Shown piece by piece: positions 49,924 through 57,883 of a stretch of 64,000 nucleotides of DNA (position 1 is its first letter; each line of letters opens with the position of its first letter). This DNA comes from a candidate division KSB1 bacterium. Lineage in GTDB: Bacteria > Zhuqueibacterota > Zhuqueibacteria > JANLFK01 > Oleimicrobiaceae. The notes beneath the pieces are model-generated. The model had not been told where the DNA came from and did no database searches. It saw nothing but the letters and a program-made list of their open reading frames with translations. Position numbers and translations under genes: made by a program. The stretch spans positions 34,687-98,686 of the forward strand of contig JANLFK010000015.1 of the NCBI GenBank assembly GCA_024655945.1, in the 5' to 3' direction.

Positions 49924-51360
49924 TTACGGCCGATGCACGGAAGAGTCCGCCGCTATCGACAGCCCCACATGGCCCACTAGCTCTGCCGCGCTCTTGCCCT
50001 CCACATGCCCCGCGTCCCGCCTGTGGCGCCACTGCGGGCCACCCTCCAGCAGCACATTGCGCCACGGCTGCAGGCGCGCGGCAACGCCGCCTTCCACCAC
50101 CTTCTCGACCACCCCCCATGGAAAGCACCAATGATGTGGGAACTCCCGCAACCTGTAAGGGTCGCGCACGATGTCTAACTCCCCGCGCCGCTCGTAGGCC
50201 AGCCACGCCCGCGCCGTCACATAACGCAACGGAAAGCCCGTCCACGACGCCTCGTGCCTGTCCATGTCGCTCCCCTCCATGAACCCCAAAGGCAGCCCTC
50301 GCGCCACATAGTTGATGTGCGGCGTCTGATGGCGGTGCGTCCAGGTGGAAATCCGGACGTAATCGTAGCGCACCCCGCCTGCTCTGGGCCCCAGCACATA
50401 CGAGGCCCCGGCACGCACCCCCGTGGCGCCCGGAATGGGCTCGCGGTCCAACTGCACGTCGTCGATCATCAGAAAGGCCTAGGTGCGCAGGCGTTTCACC
50501 GGGAACCACTCGACCCAGCCGATCAGGAACCAGTTGTCGCGATTCTTGCTCAGCTCATTGGTACGGGCGTTCCGCCCGTATTCCTGGTACATCATGAAGG
50601 GGTTAGAGTAGGCCAGGCTCAGCGGCCGATCCACGCCGGCGTAGAGCATCCCCTCGCCGAGGCCGAGCCACAGGTTGCGCCCATTGCCATTGGTGAGCAT
50701 GTGCGCGGCCAAGTAGCGGTGCACGTTCCCCTTGGTAGGCCCATCGACCTCGGTCTCCAAGTAAGCGGTCAGCGCGCGAAACTGGAACCGCCTATAGCGC
50801 AGCTCCACCAGCACCCCATCGTATGCCGGGCCCCAGGCGCTCAACCAGACGCTATTGCCATCCCCAGGACCCCACGACTCCTTGAACCGGCCAAAGCGGG
50901 CAGTGAGCCACGAGCCTGTGTACTCGACGAACGCGTAGTCGCACTCGGCAGCGTTAATCCCGCCCAGGCGCTGCTTCTGCCGGGGATGCCCGGTAAAGGC
51001 CGGCACCTCTGCCGAATCAGGCGTGGCCCGGACCCGCAAATAGACGTACACTCCCGGCGCAAAGTGCACCTCCCTTCGCGCAGCTATCTCGTGCTGCAGC
51101 TCAGCGCGCAAGAGGTCATATGCCCAGGGAGGCAGAGGAACCTCCGGGTGTGCTTCGACCGGGGCAGTGGCCAGGGACGCTGCCGTCTGTCTGTCCTGCG
51201 GCCAGACTGCCCTGTGCAGCTCGACCCCACCAGCGCAGGCGGCAGCAGTTTTCAGGTACAGGTTGAGCCAGTGGTCAAAGGGCAGCACCTGCCCGTGAGC
51301 CGACACTCCTGCGGCAACAATGAGCAGCACGGTCAACAGGGACGCTCGTATTCTGCACAT
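49924..51360 (-). pseudogene. Wzi-like outer-membrane barrel gene interrupted by an in-frame amber codon
   Basis: The ATG at 51360 has GGAG upstream and a signal peptide (LLTVLLIVAAGVSAHGQ). The reading frame stops at TAG 50479-50481 after VEWFPVKRLRT, but the same frame continues at once with AFLMIDDVQLDREP to the stop at 49924. The intact paralogue at 58602-60128 reads YGQLLIDDIQVERQ at that place, so the TAG stands where a Tyr codon is expected. Other shared motifs are FGRFKESWGPGDG and NRDNWFLIGWVEW. Together the two parts make 478 residues against 508 for the intact copy, so the TAG is the only evident lesion. Recent inactivation or read-through are both possible. Confidence 0.75.
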
Positions 51361-51465
51361 GGATGGCTCCAGAAATAGGCCTCGTTTGCCCGAGGTAAAA
51401 GTCCCAAGGCACGACAACGAAAGAAAGGAGCTCTTACGCGCAATGAAGAAGACGAGGGCAGGCAG

Positions 51466-52635
51466 TCAACGGCGGGCGGTGGGCCTGGCCGTGCCACGCA
51501 ACAGCGTGCGCGCCGCCAGCACCACCAGCCCAGGCTGGGCAAGGACCAGACGGGAGAGCATGCTCGCCAAGTGGTCGCGATTGTGCGAGGCGAGCAAGGA
51601 GAGTCCGCGGGGATTCAGCGAGGCAAACAGCCGCAGGTAGTCCTGGCGGGTGAAGCGACTGAGAAAGACGCGCAGCAGGTGGTGGGCAAGTAACTCTCGG
51701 CGCAGCTCCCTGAGCTGCTCAAGATAGGAGCTCCCCGTGCTGATTGCCGCAGCAGCCGCCGCTGCCCCTTTCAGGCCCGTGACCGTACCGCCGACGGTGG
51801 TTTCTTTCACCTGCCCTGCGGAGTCCCCCACCAAGTAGACCTGGGCGCTGCCGAACCTGCGCACAGGCTGCGCGCGCAGAGGATAGAGCGGCACCCAGGC
51901 CGCCTCCATGGCCAACGGGCACAGGCGGTGTTGATTGAGGAAAGCCAACAGGGCACCTCTTGCCTCCTGGGGACTTTCCGCGGCGAGGCCCACTGCCGCA
52001 GTGCGTGGCGAGTCCGGAATCAGCCAGAAAAAGTACGGGGTCGCCTCCGGCTCGAACCAGGTGTCCACGGTGTGTGGGTCGCAGGCGGGGGGCAGTTCCA
52101 CTTTCGCCTGCAGGATGGGCACGCGCGGCCGCCCGTCCAGCTCGGCGCAGCGGGCCACGTGGCTGGTCGCGCCGTCGGCAGCCACGACGCTCCGTGCAAG
52201 CACCCGCACCGTGCGCAGAGAATCCTTCTCGCGGAACTCCAAGACCAGGCCGTCGGCGGTGGGCAACATGCCCTGGAAGGCATACCCGCGCCGCAGCTCT
52301 GCGCCACTCTCCACTGCCATGCGCTCCACCAGCGCCAGCAGATCGCGCCTCTCCACCACGATGTCCGGCTCCTGCAGCGGCACGTGCAGGCTGTGCCCGT
52401 CCGTGTGCAGCCGGAAGCCGTTCACCGTGTTCCTGATGACACCCGCCTCTGCCACCTGCGGCAGCAGGTTCAATAGCTCGCCGGTGACGATGAGGGTCCT
52501 GGACGGCGGCATACGCTGCGGCGGCAGCTGGTCGAACACCGTCACGCGCAGGCCCCGACTCGCCAAGAGATGCGCGCAGTACAGCCCTGCAATCGATGCG
52601 CCAACGATGACTGTGGGTTGAAAGTCCGTATGCAA
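51466..52635 (-). CDS. FAD-dependent oxidoreductase, geranylgeranyl-reductase family
   Basis: The 389-residue product starts at a TTG (52635). It has the dinucleotide fold VIVGASIAGLYCAHLLASRG, the middle motif VVAADGATSHVAR, and the family motif YLVGDSAGQVKETTVGGTVT near residue 270. These match geranylgeranyl reductase-like flavoproteins, which reduce isoprenoid chains or oxidise aromatic groups. No quinone or archaeol-type genes are adjacent. It lies 105 bases upstream of the broken Wzi-like gene, on the same strand, and is the last ordinary gene before repeat cluster A. Confidence 0.85.
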   Translation of the reverse strand: MHTDFQPTVIVGASIAGLYCAHLLASRGLRVTVFDQLPPQRMPPSRTLIVTGELLNLLPQVAEAGVIRNTVNGFRLHTDGHSLHVPLQEPDIVVERRDLLALVERMAVESGAELRRGYAFQGMLPTADGLVLEFREKDSLRTVRVLARSVVAADGATSHVARCAELDGRPRVPILQAKVELPPACDPHTVDTWFEPEATPYFFWLIPDSPRTAAVGLAAESPQEARGALLAFLNQHRLCPLAMEAAWVPLYPLRAQPVRRFGSAQVYLVGDSAGQVKETTVGGTVTGLKGAAAAAAAISTGSSYLEQLRELRRELLAHHLLRVFLSRFTRQDYLRLFASLNPRGLSLLASHNRDHLASMLSRLVLAQPGLVVLAARTLLRGTARPTARR

Positions 52636-52763
52636 TGAAGAGCTTCCGTCCTTTGTGCTTACCAGTGGGGCAGGCTATTCGATCGGGGATGGGAGTTTGA
52701 CCACGGCACTAACGAGGTTGCTCGCCGTCTCGCCCCCTGCCTCCTGCTGCCCGTGAGCCATCC

Positions 52764-53238
52764 ATCGGCAACGGTTACGAAGCCTGTTCTCTTATCCGGT
52801 TACGTCCATCGGTGACGGTTACCAGGCCCGTATCTTTGGTCGGCTACGTCAATCGGTTACGGTAACGACGCCCGTCTCTTTCCGGCTCCGTCAAACGGTA
52901 ACGGCTACGATTCCCGTGTTGTTGTTCGGTTACGTCAGTCGGTAACGGTAACGAAGACCGTTTCGTCCTACGACAACGTCCCTCGTCCACCAGCTTAACG
53001 GACGTCACCGCGACGGGCTTCGTTACCGATTCACGTAACCGTCGGACGATCGAGAAAACGGGCTTCGTTACCGATTGAGGCAACCGCCACACATCCCCCC
53101 ACCACGGGCTTCGTAACCGACAGACGTAACCGTCAGACGTCTCCACCAAACGGGCCTCGTTACCGATTCACGTAACCGTCAGAGGTTTCCGCGCAACGAG
53201 CCTCGTTACCGATAGCCGTTACCGTTAGACGATCCACA
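52764..53238. repeat. Giant inverted-repeat cluster A
   Basis: On the plus strand about four left units of 42-44 bp run from 52764, each with a CGGTTACGTC end and a CGGTWACGANGCCCGT core. The centre has CTCGTCCACCAG at 52982-52993, flanked by CGTCC and GGACG. About five right units of 45-46 bp follow, each starting ACGGGCNTCGTWACCG, the reverse complement of the left core, then GACGTAACCG. The right end abuts the stop codon of the HEPN gene at 53239. The left arm shares a GTGTTGTTGTTCGG variant with cluster D. Open frames inside it are repeat artefacts. Confidence 0.9.
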
Positions 53239-53646
53239 TCAAACCTTAAGCAAATCCCTCACCATGTCCACAGCCTCTCCGGCCATGTCCACTGCATTGT
53301 GTGCTGCAGTCTTGGTGTACACCTTTGCCGGAATCCCGTCAGGAAGGCCATTGGGATAACGAGTAGGTACATAGTAGCCATCTAGAATGCTCCATTCCAT
53401 TGCGTTCTGAGAGAACTCAGGGCGATAATCAGCGGCCTGTGCACACAACCTCTGCACCGAATGTCCCAGAACAATCTCCTCTCCCTGCGCATACAGAAAT
53501 GCCTTAATGGCTTTCTCAGCGACTTGCTGAGCCAGGAAGCAAGCAAGATGATAGGCGCCCTGTTCCGCCAAATGGCGCGCCCACTTCAAGTCCTCAGTCG
53601 CCTGCTCCAGCCAGCGCAAGCCTTGTTCCAGAGGAGCTCTTCTCAT
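53239..53646 (-). CDS. HEPN domain protein, toxin-like half of an MNT-HEPN pair
   Basis: The 135-residue product fits the HEPN family: [40 protein letters not shown] near the N-terminus, and [18 protein letters not shown] before the last helix. These are typical of stand-alone HEPN proteins next to minimal nucleotidyltransferases. A clear RNxxxH ribonuclease motif is not seen, so activity is uncertain. The ATG at 53646 overlaps the nucleotidyltransferase gene by 53 bases. Its stop codon touches repeat cluster A. Confidence 0.88.
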   Translation of the reverse strand: MRRAPLEQGLRWLEQATEDLKWARHLAEQGAYHLACFLAQQVAEKAIKAFLYAQGEEIVLGHSVQRLCAQAADYRPEFSQNAMEWSILDGYYVPTRYPNGLPDGIPAKVYTKTAAHNAVDMAGEAVDMVRDLLKV

Positions 53647-53980
53647 AAACTACTTTTCCCGATGCCAACGCATATTGGATAAACGGATTGCCGGCAAGAG
53701 AACGCAGTTCTCCCGCTGTGTATACGAGCAAATCGATGTCGACCGCCGGCACAAGCCGGCCATACAGTGCGGCTGTACGGGTAACGAAATCACAATCTGA
53801 ACGATTCACTACAACCAGCACATCAAGGTCGGTAAATAGGTCGCTACGCCCCCTGGCATAAGAGCCAAAAACGATGACCTTCTCAACCTCTGGCAAATGC
53901 GCGAGCCGGCCGACGATGCGCTTGAGCTCAGAATCCAGCAGGCGAGAGTACCGACTTCTCTTTTCTTTCAATGATCCCAT
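53594..53980 (-). CDS. Minimal nucleotidyltransferase (MNT), antitoxin-like half
   Basis: The 128-residue product has the catalytic motif [20 protein letters not shown] (GSx10DxD) and the third Asp in VDIDLLVY. In characterised MNT-HEPN systems such enzymes AMPylate the HEPN toxin. The ATG at 53980 lies only about 13 bases from repeat cluster B and no promoter is visible in that gap, so transcription must begin inside the repeat or further upstream. Confidence 0.88.
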   Translation of the reverse strand: MGSLKEKRSRYSRLLDSELKRIVGRLAHLPEVEKVIVFGSYARGRSDLFTDLDVLVVVNRSDCDFVTRTAALYGRLVPAVDIDLLVYTAGELRSLAGNPFIQYALASGKVVYEKSSSGTRLALAGAGD

Positions 53981-53992
53981 GCTCTTATCGCT

Positions 53993-54381
53993 AACCGTTA
54001 CGATGCCCCTCTCTTTATCAGGCTACGTCCACCGGTTACGGTCACGAGGCCCGTATCTTACGTGGGTTACGTCCGCCGGTTACGGTTACGATGGCCGTTT
54101 TTTTCCTCCAACACGTGGTTCGGGTAAGGTTACGAAACCCGTTTTGTCCTACGGCAACGTCCCTGGCCCACCAGCTTCACAGCCGTGACCGCAGGGCGCA
54201 AACGAGACGGGCGTCGTAACCCACGGACGTAACCGTTACACCGCCGCGCAAAACGGGCCTCGTGACCGTAGGACGTCACCGATAGACGGTCCACGAAACG
54301 GCCCTCGTAACCGACAGACGTAACCGCCACACGATCCCCAAAACGGACCTCGTGACCCTAAGACGTAGCCAGTCAGCGACC
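53993..54381. repeat. Giant inverted-repeat cluster B
   Basis: About 2.5 left units, then the apex hairpin CTGGCCCACCAG (54163-54174), then four right units. The centre also pairs CCTACGG with CCGCAGG (6 of 7), and GGTTACGA-CCCGT with ACGGG-TCGTAACC, so a long stem can form. The variant TTTTTTTCCTCCA before CACGTGGTTCGGG is shared with clusters C and E. It lies between the MNT start and the DUF5615 stop. Confidence 0.9.
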
Positions 54382-54428
54382 AATAACCCACATTGCCCAT
54401 ACCGCTTGCCGGGCCCTACGAGCGGAGA

Positions 54429-54788
54429 TTAGTGCAACCGCCGCATGCGGTGCCGATGGGGCTCAACTACACAGAAAAAACGACCTAACTCTTCCTGGCT
54501 ATGCTCCTCGAAAACACGCTTGAGTTCGCCGTGCACATCATCGATGGTGGAGGGGCTGACTCTCAGAAGAAGAACACCCACCGATAGCTCCCTCTTGAGG
54601 AACACGACAGCCCCGAAACCTTTGTCACGGGTAACAAGCAGTCGACGCATCTCCCTCGCCTTCAGCAGCAAGTCTTCGTCCGGGGCGCGCTGCAGCCCGA
54701 TTTCACGAGCCGTGACTACATCGTGGCGCCACTTCCTCAGCTGGTCGACGGTAAGCTGATAAACATCTTGATCGACCAGCACACGCAT
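54429..54788 (-). CDS. DUF5615 PIN-like toxin candidate
   Basis: The 119-residue product starts MRVLVDQDVYQLTVDQLRKW, then HDVVTAREIGLQRAPDEDLL, ARERRLLVTRDKGFG in layout (seen as REMRRLLVTRDKGFGAVVFL). The Asp residues in LVDQD and TRDKGF match the acidic active site of PIN-like DUF5615 proteins, candidate ribonucleases. The ATG at 54788 comes 1 base after the DUF433 stop, the usual antitoxin-toxin order. Confidence 0.88.
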   Translation of the reverse strand: MRVLVDQDVYQLTVDQLRKWRHDVVTAREIGLQRAPDEDLLLKAREMRRLLVTRDKGFGAVVFLKRELSVGVLLLRVSPSTIDDVHGELKRVFEEHSQEELGRFFCVVEPHRHRMRRLH

Positions 54789-54789
54789 C

Positions 54790-55029
54790 TCACACCGTGT
54801 CTATGTGAATCTCTTCCGAGCGTACTATATCTGCGGCGTAAGCGGCGCAGGCTTTGACGTCGTCCACGTCCAAATCCGGGTAGTACTTTTCGACAATTTC
54901 CTGGAAAGAGATGTTTTCCTGCACCAGCTCCAACACGTTCTCGACACAGATGCGAGTGCCGGCAATGCAGGGTTTGCCGAAGTGCACTCGTGGATCAATC
55001 ACTATTCGCCCTTCATAAGACCTATTCAC
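54790..55029 (-). CDS. DUF433 antitoxin candidate
   Basis: The GTG at 55029 has a GAGGAAG site; a TTG at 55047 is in frame. The about 79-residue product has RIVIDPRVHFGKPCIAGTRI, the DUF433 hallmark, then ISFQEIVEKYYPDLDVDDVK and ACAAYAADIV. The family is a small helix-turn-helix-like fold usually found before DUF5615 or PIN toxins. A gap of about 190 bases separates it from cluster C; no convincing promoter was found there. Confidence 0.88.
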   Translation of the reverse strand: MNRSYEGRIVIDPRVHFGKPCIAGTRICVENVLELVQENISFQEIVEKYYPDLDVDDVKACAAYAADIVRSEEIHIDTV

Positions 55030-55218
55030 GGCTTCCTCGACCTCCAATTCACTCGTCTAGCCTCTTCCCGAGGGCCTGACGGCATCACGTTGCCACTGTC
55101 GCCTGACATCTCGATTTTGTCAGTCGGCAACGCCGGCCGCGCCATTCTTGGCTACTCTGCCAATCCCCTGTATTTTCCCCGAACCCGGCTCTACAAGCCT
55201 GCGCGCCGAGGCGGCTGC

Positions 55219-55678
55219 AACGCCCGTTTGTTTATCCGGTTACGTCCATCGGTGACGGTCACGATGCCCGTCTTTCCGTTCGGCTACGTCCATCGGTTAC
55301 GGTTACGATGCCGGTATCTGTATTCGGTTACGTCAATCGGTTAGGGTTACGAAGCCCGTCTCTTTGGTCGGCTGCGTCAAACGGTAACGGCTACGATGCC
55401 CGTCTTTGCCTTCGGTTACGTCCGTCGGTTACGGTTACGAGGCCCGTTCTCTTGTCGGTTAGGTCATCCGGTCACGGTTACGATGCCCGTTTTTTTCCCT
55501 CCATCACGTGGTTCGGGTACGGATACGAAACCCGTTTCATCCTATCGCAACGTCCCTGGTGCACCAGGTTAACGGACGTAACCGTAACGGGCTTCGTTAC
55601 CGTAAGACGTAACCGTCAGACGTCTCCACCAAACGGGCTTCGTAACCGACACCCGTAACCGTTAGACCATCCGCAGCA
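55219..55678. repeat. Giant inverted-repeat cluster C
   Basis: Six to seven left units, apex CTGGTGCACCAG (55556-55567) with CGTCC and GGACG pairing outside it, then only two right units. The arms are thus very unequal, unlike cluster B. Left units keep a 43-44 bp period; examples are CGGTTACGATGCCGG and CGGTTACGAGGCCCG. It shares the TTTTTTTCC...CACGTGGTTCGGG centre with clusters B and E. Confidence 0.9.
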
Positions 55679-55733
55679 CCTAGCCCTGCCGCACACCCAT
55701 CAGACAGCTTGCAGTCACCCCCTAGCGCCTATA

Positions 55734-55958
55734 TCAAGAATCTACGGATGCTAGTTGCAAGGGCATGACGACCTCGACGCGAGACAAGTCGTCCGCAGAA
55801 AACCTGCTCGACGCTTCAAGTATCTCAATGCCCAACAACACGTCTTCTTCCCCTATGTCGAGGATAATACCCTGGGCTACCTCCTCGTTGCGCACGAATG
55901 TCCCCTCTTTGAGACGGATGTAGAGAGCATCCGCTTGAGTGTCGTACGATATCCTCAC
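55734..55958 (-). CDS. DUF2283 protein, antitoxin candidate
   Basis: The 74-residue product starts at GTG with CAGGAG upstream. It shows the family pattern RISYDTQADALYIRLKEGTF, then GIILDIGEEDVLLGIEILEA. DUF2283 proteins are small beta-alpha proteins often paired with DUF4258 genes; the pair here lies 3 bases apart. Function in toxin control is inferred from genomic association. Confidence 0.9.
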   Translation of the reverse strand: MRISYDTQADALYIRLKEGTFVRNEEVAQGIILDIGEEDVLLGIEILEASSRFSADDLSRVEVVMPLQLASVDS

Positions 55959-55961
55959 CGC

Positions 55962-56189
55962 CTACTCCTGCCACATTGCAGTTATCACAACAACCTGTCC
56001 CTGTTCTTCCCTATACACGACCTTTATGCGTCCCTTAGGAAAACGGCGAAACGCGACTTTCCTGCTCCTGTAACCAACTGTTATCTCCTCCGGTTCCTGC
56101 AAAGTCCTCGAAACCATCTCCTCACTAATCCCCCTCAAGGCCATCCTTTGCCTGGCGTGCACGGTGAACCTGATGCGCCCGCTTGACAT
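55962..56189 (-). CDS. DUF4258 protein, toxin candidate
   Basis: The 75-residue product has IRFTVHARQRMALRGISEEM, the DUF4258 opening with the conserved His-Ala-x-x-Arg-Met, then VSRTLQEPEEITVGYRSRKV and RIKVVYREEQGQVVVITAMW. The fold is RelE/BrnT-like, so a ribonuclease role is possible. The ATG at 56189 lies about 20 bases from repeat cluster D; no promoter is seen in the gap. Confidence 0.9.
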   Translation of the reverse strand: MSSGRIRFTVHARQRMALRGISEEMVSRTLQEPEEITVGYRSRKVAFRRFPKGRIKVVYREEQGQVVVITAMWQE

Positions 56190-56208
56190 GTGGTCTTCAG
56201 GAGATCGG

Positions 56209-56651
56209 ATGACGTCCGACGGTTACGGTCACGAGGCCCGTCTTTGCCTTCGGTTACGGTCACGACGCCCGTATCTTTGGTGGGTCACGTCGTTCGGTAA
56301 CGGTCACGAAGCCCGTCTCTTTGTCCGGCTACGTCAAACGGTGGCGGTTACGATGCCCGTGTTGTTGTTCGGTTACCTCAGTCGGTAACGGTAACGAAAA
56401 CCGTTTCCTCCTACGGCAACGTCCCTCGTCCACCACCTTAAGAGCCGTTACCTTAGGACGTAACCCAAACGGGCCTCGTAACCGACAGACGTAACCCTTG
56501 GACGTCTGCAAAATACGGGCCTAGTTACGGTAGGACCTAACCGTTCGACGTCTCCACAAAACGGGCTTCGTTACCGTAAGACGTTGCCGTCACACGTCTC
56601 CCCACAACGGGCCTCGTTACCGTAAGGACGTTACCGTTAAACGATCCAACG
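56209..56651. repeat. Giant inverted-repeat cluster D
   Basis: About four left units (one pair fused by a deletion near 56245-56262), a degenerate apex CTCGTCCACCAC (56425-56436), and about four right units of 46 bp. The GTGTTGTTGTTCGG unit and the AGTCGGTAACGGTAACGA centre match cluster A closely, so A and D form one subfamily. Confidence 0.9.
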
Positions 56652-56722
56652 AGCCTGCCAGCCATAGACCACTACCGTCCAACAGCATTCCGTGACAGCC
56701 ACCACCACGACGCACATCTCGT

Positions 56723-57562
56723 CTATACTATCTCCTTCACCTTACCGATGAAAATAGGGTACAGTCTTTCTGCCTGTTCAATGAACTTCTCGATTCGCCG
56801 CCACTTGACATCCAAATACTCGTGGACCAAGATGTTTCTAAGAGAAGCAACTGTAGAAAACTCCTCGCCAAAAGAATGATCTATGAATAGGGTCCCGAAA
56901 ACCTTTAGGGTATCCTTGTACGTCTGGGGAATCTGCCCTTTGTCCGCCGCCAGGATGATCTTGGCAATGTCCAAGGCGCTCATAACCAAATTCTCCACCC
57001 ACCTCTCTACCACCTTCCTCTTGAAGCTGTCCTGAACGTAATCCTTCCATGTAAACCCCTTGATCAGCTCGATCTCACTGAATTCGTTCTCCAAAAACCT
57101 CAGATACTGCAAGACCCTTGCCCTTTCCTCAGGAGGGAGGGAGCGGGCCCTCTCCGCAATCTGGTAAAAGTCAGAGACGAAATCCCACCAATCAACCGCT
57201 TCGTAGCTCACTTTGCAAAGAAGATCCAGGAAGAGCCGGCGATCCCTGATGAGCAAGGGATGGCCCGTTCTCAAAACGTTGTATACCAGCGTCGGACATG
57301 CTCGGTTCAATATGACAAAATCCACCTCATCCGTTGCCAGAAGGTCTATCAAGTCAGACCAGATCCTGTCCTCACCAGGATATTCCCTTTCCGTCTCCAG
57401 CTCTAGGTACTCATCCGGTGTGAAATAGACAGCGATATCCCAATCGGACGACTTTTTCCAAAAGCCCTTTGCCCTGGAGCCAAACAGAAAGGCTAAGGCA
57501 ATGCCGGGTTCCTTCTCAAAATACTGGGTAAGCACTCTGATCTTATCATTAACCTTCTGCAT
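56723..57562 (-). CDS. Fused MNT-HEPN protein (nucleotidyltransferase + DUF86-like HEPN)
   Basis: The 279-residue product joins two domains usually encoded apart. Residues about 1-115 form a nucleotidyltransferase: FLFGSRAKGFWKKSSDWDIA, with the third Asp in DEVDFVIL. Residues about 130-270 form a HEPN helical bundle ending in SLRNILVHEYLDV, with the RNxxxH ribonuclease motif of HepT toxins. A self-modifying single-chain version of the MntA-HepT system is likely. The codon usage looks more AT-rich than in housekeeping neighbours, hinting at transfer. Confidence 0.85.
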   Translation of the reverse strand: MQKVNDKIRVLTQYFEKEPGIALAFLFGSRAKGFWKKSSDWDIAVYFTPDEYLELETEREYPGEDRIWSDLIDLLATDEVDFVILNRACPTLVYNVLRTGHPLLIRDRRLFLDLLCKVSYEAVDWWDFVSDFYQIAERARSLPPEERARVLQYLRFLENEFSEIELIKGFTWKDYVQDSFKRKVVERWVENLVMSALDIAKIILAADKGQIPQTYKDTLKVFGTLFIDHSFGEEFSTVASLRNILVHEYLDVKWRRIEKFIEQAERLYPIFIGKVKEIV

Positions 57563-57883
57563 GGGCTACCTAGGGTCTAGCAAGCGTGACCAGAGCCGTT
57601 ATCCCAAGAAGACGCCCAAACAAGCAGCTGCTGTTAAACTTCTCTCCTCGAAAGCATCTGCTCACTCAACAATGGATAACCACCTAAGAACATCGGCCGT
57701 TCCCGGGCAATACAAGACTTACCGGTTGTGCACACCGCATTGCTTCCAAGCCAAACCGGACGGAAATGTCCTTAGCGCGGGAGTGAATGCCTGGAACGCT
57801 CTCACTTGCTGCGCCGCCAAAGAGGCCGTGTTGTGGCTACTCCTCATCCGCCCTCTGGTCCCATCTCGCCGCTCAGGCTGCCA
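57563..57883. other. Upstream region of the fused MNT-HEPN gene
   Basis: These 320 bases hold no supportable gene. A weak promoter-like pair, TTGTTT and TAACGG with a 16-base spacer on the minus strand, lies about 40-70 bases before the ATG at 57562. The plus-strand frame 57501-57926 overlaps the real gene and runs into the repeat, so it is rejected. Confidence 0.4.

Noticed and set aside
52844..53149. Open frames inside the repeats (also 55308-55658, 56329-56511, 57948-58259)
   Set aside because: Their residues repeat the 44-46 bp units (for example GYDAR, VTVT), they have no ribosome site or homology, and they exist on both strands.
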